Of a stretch of DNA of 17,373 nucleotides, positions 13,584 through 17,373 are shown piece by piece; position 1 is the stretch's first letter; each line of letters begins with the position of its first letter. Under the pieces are notes generated by a model. That model was given only the letters and a program-made list of their open reading frames with translations, was not told where the DNA came from and did no database searches. The stretch is from an uncultured Collinsella sp. (GTDB taxonomy: Bacteria; Actinomycetota; Coriobacteriia; Coriobacteriales; Coriobacteriaceae). The DNA is taken from the NCBI GenBank assembly GCA_900756725.1, contig CAAELJ010000111.1, positions 1 to 17,373 of the forward strand, given 5' to 3'. A program made the position numbers and the translations under genes.

Positions 13584-13976
13584 TTATTTGCCACGAAGCT
13601 GGTCTTTGGAGATGGCAAGCATCTCGGTAACCTTGTCCATGTAATACTTGATAGCCTCATCGTCTTTCGCTTCGGCGGCAGCCGCACGCTTCTTGTTGTA
13701 CAGCTTAACCAGTGCCGCAGACGCCTTGCCCATCGTGCGATTGACTTCCAGGCTTTGCTCGTATGCCTCAACGGCCTCGTCGACCATGTTGGCATCGGCA
13801 TAAAGCTTGCCAATCTCGTTTAGAACGTTTGCGGCAGCGACGCCCTCCTTGCCCTCGAGCTCGGAACGCTTTGCCTTAACGGCGTCGAGAACGGCATCTC
13901 GATCGAGAACGGGTGCGGTCTCGGCTGCAGCGGAGGCCACCTTCTCCTTTTTCTTGCCAAATCCAAACAAACCCAT
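13584..13976 (-). CDS. small TPR-repeat protein of the PTS operon
   Basis: A 130-residue protein of unknown function. It opens with a short basic stretch (MGLFGFGKKKEK), then helices with TPR character at about 47-115: LNEIGKLYADANMVDEAVEAYEQSLE is a recognisable repeat, and the next helices (ASAALVKLYNKKR and DEAIKYYMDKVTEML) suggest a second, with an acidic/alanine-rich linker. There is no signal peptide or membrane segment. GGAGG 7 bp before the ATG fixes the start. It lies between the EIIC gene, with a hairpin in the gap, and the kinase-aldolase. TPR modules usually bind proteins, so a scaffold or adaptor role for the kinase-aldolase or PTS proteins is possible but inferred only from position. 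Confidence 0.8.
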   Translation of the reverse strand: MGLFGFGKKKEKVASAAAETAPVLDRDAVLDAVKAKRSELEGKEGVAAANVLNEIGKLYADANMVDEAVEAYEQSLEVNRTMGKASAALVKLYNKKRAAAAEAKDDEAIKYYMDKVTEMLAISKDQLRGK

Positions 13977-14007
13977 TGGAAACCTCCACTAGCAGTAATA
14001 AACGAAA

Positions 14008-14049
14008 GGGGTTGTTCCCCTGCCGGGGACCAGGCACGGGAACAACCCC
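14008..14049 (-). terminator. strong hairpin inside the operon, between EIIC and TPR genes
   Basis: GGGGTTGTTCCC (14008-14019) pairs exactly with GGGAACAACCCC (14038-14049); on the minus strand TTTCGTTTATT follows. It lies in the 116-bp gap between the EIIC stop and the TPR start, so it should lower expression of the TPR and kinase-aldolase genes relative to the aldolase/PTS genes, or stabilise the upstream message. Confidence 0.7.
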
Positions 14050-14092
14050 CTTGAAGAAAGACTTGGACCTTCGTCAGTCGCTACAAGAATCC

Positions 14093-15400
14093 TTATGCGA
14101 TACCAAAGACGCTGAGGATGGACTTGATGGCCATGAAGAAGAAGCCGGTGACAACGGTGTCGACGTCGGTGCAGGTCATGTTCACGAAGCCAATCTGAGC
14201 GAGCATCGGGGACAGGAGCGCAGGCAGGATCATGATGAAGATGCCGTGGAAGATGCAGCCGATGATGGCGCCGCGACGACCGTCGATGGCGTTACCGAAG
14301 ATACCAGCAGTGCCGCCAGCGAAGAAGTTGGACATAACGCCGGGGATGACGAGGGTGCCCATGAAGCCGGTGATAGCCATGCCGATCAGCGAGCCAAGCG
14401 TGGTGAACACAAAGCCGAAGATAACGGCGTTGGGGGCATAGGTGAACAGGACAGGGCAGTCCAGAGCGGGGCGCGCATCGGGGACGAGCTTCATCGAGAT
14501 GCCCTGGAAGGCGGGGACGAGCTCGGCGAGCAGCAGGCGGACGCCGGCGAGCAGGACGTACAGACCAACGACGAACTGCATGGCCTGGAGGAAAGCGTAG
14601 ACCATGAAGTTGGTGGCGCCGCAGTAGTCAGCAGCAGCAGCGGGACCAGCGAAAGCAGCGACGACCAGATAGAAAACGATCATGACCAGGCCGACGGCAG
14701 CGTAGGTATCCTGGAGGAAGGACAGGGACTGCGGAATCTCAAGATCCTCGGTGGACTTGGACTCCTTGCCGCCAGCGAGCTTCTTGGTGATGCTTGCGAC
14801 AAGAGCGGTGAACATATAACCAAAGGTGCAGAAGTGACCCAGGGCAATGTCATCGGACTCGGTGATCTTGCGGACAACGGGCTGAGCGAAGGCAGGCATG
14901 AGGGTAGCGAAGGCGCCACCGACGATGGAGCTGACGACGATCAGGGGGATACCGCGCAGGCCGCAGAAGAAGGCGAACACGACGCAGAGCGTGGACTCCC
15001 ACAGAAGGGCCTGGCCAGTCAGGAACACATACTTAAACTTGGTGAAACGAGCGAGGATGATGTTCACCACGAAGATGCCAGCGAGGCAGATGGCGATCTC
15101 GGAACCAAGGCCGAGGTCGGTCATTGCCTGACCGTTAATGCCCTCGATGGAAGCGACGACGGCGGTCATGCCGTTGAAGCCGAAGGCGGAGTTGAACATA
15201 TCGCCAAAGTAGGCAAGAGAGCCCTGCATGACGCTCGAGCCGGCAGCCAGAACAAGGAAGCCGAGCATCGTCTTAAACGTGCCGAGCAGCACGTCGTTGG
15301 CCGGCTTCTTCTGAAGCACAAGGCCCAGGCAGGCGACGAGACCGATAACAACGGCGGCCTGCGTCAGGATGTTATTGATAATAAACTCAAGAACAGCCAT
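14093..15400 (-). CDS. PTS EIIC, ascorbate (UlaA/SgaT) family
   Basis: A 435-residue integral membrane permease with about ten hydrophobic segments. The start (FIINNILTQAAVVIGLVACLGL), the repeated LGFLVLAAGSSVMQGSL and the late GGTAGIFGNAIDGRRGA and FHGIFIMILPALL stretches are typical of UlaA. The family imports L-ascorbate or other sugars and sugar alcohols and phosphorylates them on entry with EIIB. The ATG at 15400 follows AAGGGG at 8-9 bp and is preferred to the GTG at 15409. It is coded with matching EIIA and EIIB genes upstream. The ascorbate-breakdown genes (UlaD, E, F, G type) are absent, so family name should not be taken as substrate. Confidence 0.92.
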   Translation of the reverse strand: MAVLEFIINNILTQAAVVIGLVACLGLVLQKKPANDVLLGTFKTMLGFLVLAAGSSVMQGSLAYFGDMFNSAFGFNGMTAVVASIEGINGQAMTDLGLGSEIAICLAGIFVVNIILARFTKFKYVFLTGQALLWESTLCVVFAFFCGLRGIPLIVVSSIVGGAFATLMPAFAQPVVRKITESDDIALGHFCTFGYMFTALVASITKKLAGGKESKSTEDLEIPQSLSFLQDTYAAVGLVMIVFYLVVAAFAGPAAAADYCGATNFMVYAFLQAMQFVVGLYVLLAGVRLLLAELVPAFQGISMKLVPDARPALDCPVLFTYAPNAVIFGFVFTTLGSLIGMAITGFMGTLVIPGVMSNFFAGGTAGIFGNAIDGRRGAIIGCIFHGIFIMILPALLSPMLAQIGFVNMTCTDVDTVVTGFFFMAIKSILSVFGIA

Positions 15401-15454
15401 GTTGTACACCCCTTTTTCTCATGTACATTTCTATCAATCTAGGCGAAGAGACCC

Positions 15455-15760
15455 TTACTCCAGGACGCCCATCTCCTTGAGCACCGGGGTCAGCTTCTCC
15501 TCGATTTCCTTCTTATCGACAAGACGCTTGAGGAACACGCAGGGAAGACCGGTGTTGTAGCTCTCGATCTGCGTCTTGAAGTTTTCGGCAGCGACAATCA
15601 TGTCAAAGCCCTTGGAGGCACCCGCGGCGCTGGAAACACTGTCGTGGTCCATCTTGCACTGGACCCCGAGCTTCTTCATAACCTGCTCAATAGCCATCTG
15701 GCAGGCAAAGCTGCTTCCAAGACCATTGCCGCAGCAGCACAAAATCTTGACCATGTTCAT
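15455..15760 (-). CDS. PTS EIIB, ascorbate/lactose-type fold (UlaB-like)
   Basis: A 101-residue soluble EIIB. VKILCCCGNGLGSS puts the phosphorylated cysteine at residue 10 in the conserved C-G-N-G loop; two further cysteines just before it are unusual. The cysteine takes phosphate from EIIA and passes it to the sugar bound by EIIC. The ATG at 15760 is chosen because AAGGAAAGGA lies directly before it; the open frame continues upstream without support. A 6-bp CGGGGC/GCCCCG hairpin (15773-15788) sits in the 83-bp gap behind the EIIA gene. Confidence 0.9.
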   Translation of the reverse strand: MNMVKILCCCGNGLGSSFACQMAIEQVMKKLGVQCKMDHDSVSSAAGASKGFDMIVAAENFKTQIESYNTGLPCVFLKRLVDKKEIEEKLTPVLKEMGVLE

Positions 15761-15843
15761 TTCCTTTCCTTTCGGGGCACGCGCCCCGCCTCGGGTTAAT
15801 TGCGGACGAATACATGGACTCGCCCGCACCAAGCGGCGTTGTT

Positions 15844-16293
15844 TTACGCCGTCGCACCCGTAAATGCCTGATAAATCTCGTCGGCGTCATCCGAAGCGAC
15901 GATTTGCGCGATCTTATCTTCGTCCATAAAGATGCCGGCAAGCACCTGCATGGCCTCGATATGAGAATTAGAATCCTCGGCCGCAAGTGCGACCAAGAGA
16001 CGAACATCAAAGCTGTCTTCCGAAAACTTAACGGGCTTCTTCAGGACCGTCACGGCAAGCTGACCTTTAATGCAGCCGTCTTCGGGGCGGCCGTGAATCA
16101 GCGCAACGTCTTCGGTGAGCACGTAGTAGGGACCCATCTCGTTTGTTGCGCGGATAATCTCATCCGCATAGCGATCCTCGACGTAACCACCCTCGCTGAG
16201 CGGGGCGATCGCAAGCTTGATCGCGTCCTGCCAGGAATCGACAGAATCGGCAAGGCGAACGTTTTCGCGCTTGAGCATCTCCGTAATCTGCAT
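15844..16293 (-). CDS. PTS EIIA, ascorbate-type (UlaC-like)
   Basis: A 149-residue EIIA of the mannitol/fructose/ascorbate superfamily (PTS_EIIA_2). The active histidine is H67 in LTEDVALIHGRPEDG, the UlaC-type layout; the remaining helices and strands run to the usual length. It relays phosphate from HPr to the EIIB coded next. It starts 15 bp after the aldolase stop, with GAGG as a modest ribosome site, consistent with co-transcription. It is distinct from the fructose-type EIIA at 7775-8203. Confidence 0.9.
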   Translation of the reverse strand: MQITEMLKRENVRLADSVDSWQDAIKLAIAPLSEGGYVEDRYADEIIRATNEMGPYYVLTEDVALIHGRPEDGCIKGQLAVTVLKKPVKFSEDSFDVRLLVALAAEDSNSHIEAMQVLAGIFMDEDKIAQIVASDDADEIYQAFTGATA

Positions 16294-16308
16294 CGGTGCG
16301 CCTCGTCC

Positions 16309-17160
16309 CTAAGCGACGATATTCTTGAACAGGCTGATGCGGTGCTCGACAACCTCTTCGACGGCCTTCTGAGCAGGCATAACCATGTTACGGTTGGAGG
16401 CGTTCTCCTTGAGCTCGTCATAGCACTGCTTGGAGGTCTTGTTCCAGTTGACGAGCAGATCGGTGCCAACATTGAACTTGCGGATACCCAGGTCGATGAC
16501 GTGACGGACGTCCTCATCCTTAACACCGGTGCCGCCATGGATGACCAAGGGGAAGCCGTTCACGGCATCGCGGATCTTCTCGAGCTGATCGAAGGAAATG
16601 TTGGTCTTGGACTTGTACTGGCCATGGTTGGTACCGATAGCGACGGCAAGGGCGTCGATGCCGGTCTTCTCGATGAACTCGACGGCCTGCTCGGGATCGG
16701 TGTAGCGCACATCGGCGTCGGCAACAGCGACGCCATCCTCGGTACCGCCGACGGTGCCGAGCTCGGCCTCAACGGAAGCGCCGTGGGCCTGAGCCATCTC
16801 GACGATGCGCTTGGTACCAAGGATGTTCTCCTTGAAGGGAAGCGCAGAGCCGTCAAACATTACCGAGCTATAGCCGGCCTCGAGAGCCTTGCGGATCTCG
16901 TCGAAGTTCTTGGCGTGGTCGAGGTGAAGAACGACGTTCACGCCATACTCCTCGGCCATGGACTTGCACACAGCAACCAGGTTGCGATGACCAACGTAGC
17001 TAGCGGTGCCCTCGGAGGTCTGGATGATCACGGGGGTGTGCAGGCGAGCCGCGACACGGATAATCGACGGGCACATCTCGAGGTTATGGGTGTTGAAAGC
17101 ACCAACGGCCATGTTGAGCTGGTTGGCCTCTGCCAGGACTTCGCGCAGGGTTACGTACAT
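16309..17160 (-). CDS. class II (zinc) ketose-bisphosphate aldolase, FbaA/GatY/KbaY family
   Basis: A 283-residue aldolase. VVLHLDHAKNFDEI holds the catalytic aspartate and a zinc-binding histidine; EAELGTVGG and VIHGGTGV supply the other zinc ligands and phosphate loop; FNVGTDLLVNW ends the barrel. The family splits fructose or tagatose 1,6-bisphosphate, or ketose 1-phosphates, to dihydroxyacetone phosphate and an aldehyde. Its length and sequence fit GatY/KbaY and the shorter bacterial FbaA equally. AGGAGG 8 bp before the ATG makes this a strong start. It is the first gene of the operon and lies next to a PTS, which favours a role in the imported sugar's breakdown over glycolysis. Confidence 0.92.
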   Translation of the reverse strand: MYVTLREVLAEANQLNMAVGAFNTHNLEMCPSIIRVAARLHTPVIIQTSEGTASYVGHRNLVAVCKSMAEEYGVNVVLHLDHAKNFDEIRKALEAGYSSVMFDGSALPFKENILGTKRIVEMAQAHGASVEAELGTVGGTEDGVAVADADVRYTDPEQAVEFIEKTGIDALAVAIGTNHGQYKSKTNISFDQLEKIRDAVNGFPLVIHGGTGVKDEDVRHVIDLGIRKFNVGTDLLVNWNKTSKQCYDELKENASNRNMVMPAQKAVEEVVEHRISLFKNIVA

Positions 17161-17246
17161 AGTGTTTGCCTCCTGTTGTCTCCACTGGATGTATCAAGTG
17201 GCGACCGCACAGGGGGTGCCGGCCGCCGTCCTTGATCGACAATTAG

Positions 17247-17282
17247 ATTATCACAAACGTCCGTATATTCGGTTGTCCGAAT
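17247..17282 (-). promoter_or_regulatory. promoter and palindromic operator of the aldolase-PTS operon
   Basis: On the minus strand TGT-GATAAT (an extended -10; hexamer at 17247-17252) lies about 87 bp upstream of the aldolase ATG. A perfect 16-bp palindrome, ATTCGGTTGTCCGAAT, occupies 17267-17282, where the -35 would fall. This suits a repressor site or an activator-dependent promoter lacking a -35. It does not match the TTAACA/TGTTAA site near gntR. Confidence 0.5.
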
Positions 17283-17339
17283 GATATTTCGTTTGATATG
17301 CTCCGCATTGACCGTTCACCTGAATTTTTCGACCGTTTA

Positions 17340-17373
17340 CCCGTTAAAAAGGGCGCCCGCAACCCATGCGGGC
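17340..17373 (-). terminator. terminator of a gene beyond the right edge
   Basis: GCCCGC (17355-17360) pairs with GCGGGC (17368-17373, the window's last bases), and on the minus strand CCTTTTTAA follows. It should end a minus-strand gene lying to the right. Confidence 0.6.

Noticed and set aside
15401..15409. GTG start for EIIC three codons upstream
   Set aside because: The ATG at 15400 has better spacing to AAGGGG; the GTG would sit right on the ribosome site.
13913..15442. 509-codon plus-strand ORF opposite EIIC
   Set aside because: It is antisense to a clear membrane permease gene, has highly skewed Asp/Glu/Gly composition typical of GC-rich shadow frames, and no recognisable family.
14093..17160. 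L-ascorbate utilisation (ula) operon
   Set aside because: Only the PTS parts fit. The lactonase, decarboxylase and epimerase genes are absent and other sugar enzymes take their place.
15814..17235. 473-codon plus-strand ORF opposite the aldolase and EIIA genes
   Set aside because: It spans two well-supported minus-strand genes and their gap with no ribosome site; it is a shadow frame.

Overview
The window looks like chromosomal DNA from a high-GC gut actinobacterium of the Coriobacteriia, most likely Collinsella or a close relative. The basis is GC-rich codon use, strong AGGAGG/AAGGGG ribosome binding sites, and families of short hairpin repeats scattered between genes; the genus is an inference. 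No rRNA, tRNA, CRISPR array or insertion-sequence transposase was seen.

Left part (1-6630) is a rearranged accessory region. It holds a LacI-family regulator (353-1486), a DUF4143-type AAA ATPase (1700-2905), a HAD-family phosphatase (3237-3887, minus) and a divergent larE-type sulfurtransferase gene (4061-4939). The HAD-larE-hairpin block is then repeated at 5532-6549. In that second copy HAD is intact but larE has collapsed to a 41-codon scar (6347-6469), and a scar of a lacI-like gene (5420-5535) lies just before it. The ancestral unit was therefore probably lacI-HAD-larE, tandemly duplicated and then eroded, with the AAA ATPase placed inside copy 1. Between the copies lies a cluster of eight copies of an 11-bp motif (TTTAGAGAGAY), and several dispersed hairpin repeats punctuate the region.

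Middle (6633-10352, all minus) holds a ModD-like phosphoribosyltransferase, then a split transketolase (tktN-tktC) followed by a fructose/mannitol-type PTS EIIA. At the head of the transketolase cluster is a broken chimeric gene: a frameshifted fructose-type EIIB joined in frame to the C-terminus of a transaldolase.

Right part (10523-17160, all minus) is a carbohydrate locus. From its promoter end it reads: class II aldolase, ascorbate-family PTS EIIA, EIIB and EIIC, a small TPR protein, a P-loop kinase fused to deoxyribose-phosphate aldolase, a GntR/UTRA regulator and a transaldolase. The likely logic is PTS import and phosphorylation of a sugar, aldol cleavage by the class II aldolase and/or the DeoC domain, and recycling of C3-C7 sugar phosphates by transaldolase and transketolase, under GntR control. 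The ascorbate enzymes UlaD/E/F/G are absent, so the substrate is probably not ascorbate. This locus, with its kinase-aldolase fusion and TPR partner, is the best candidate for an undescribed pathway in the window.
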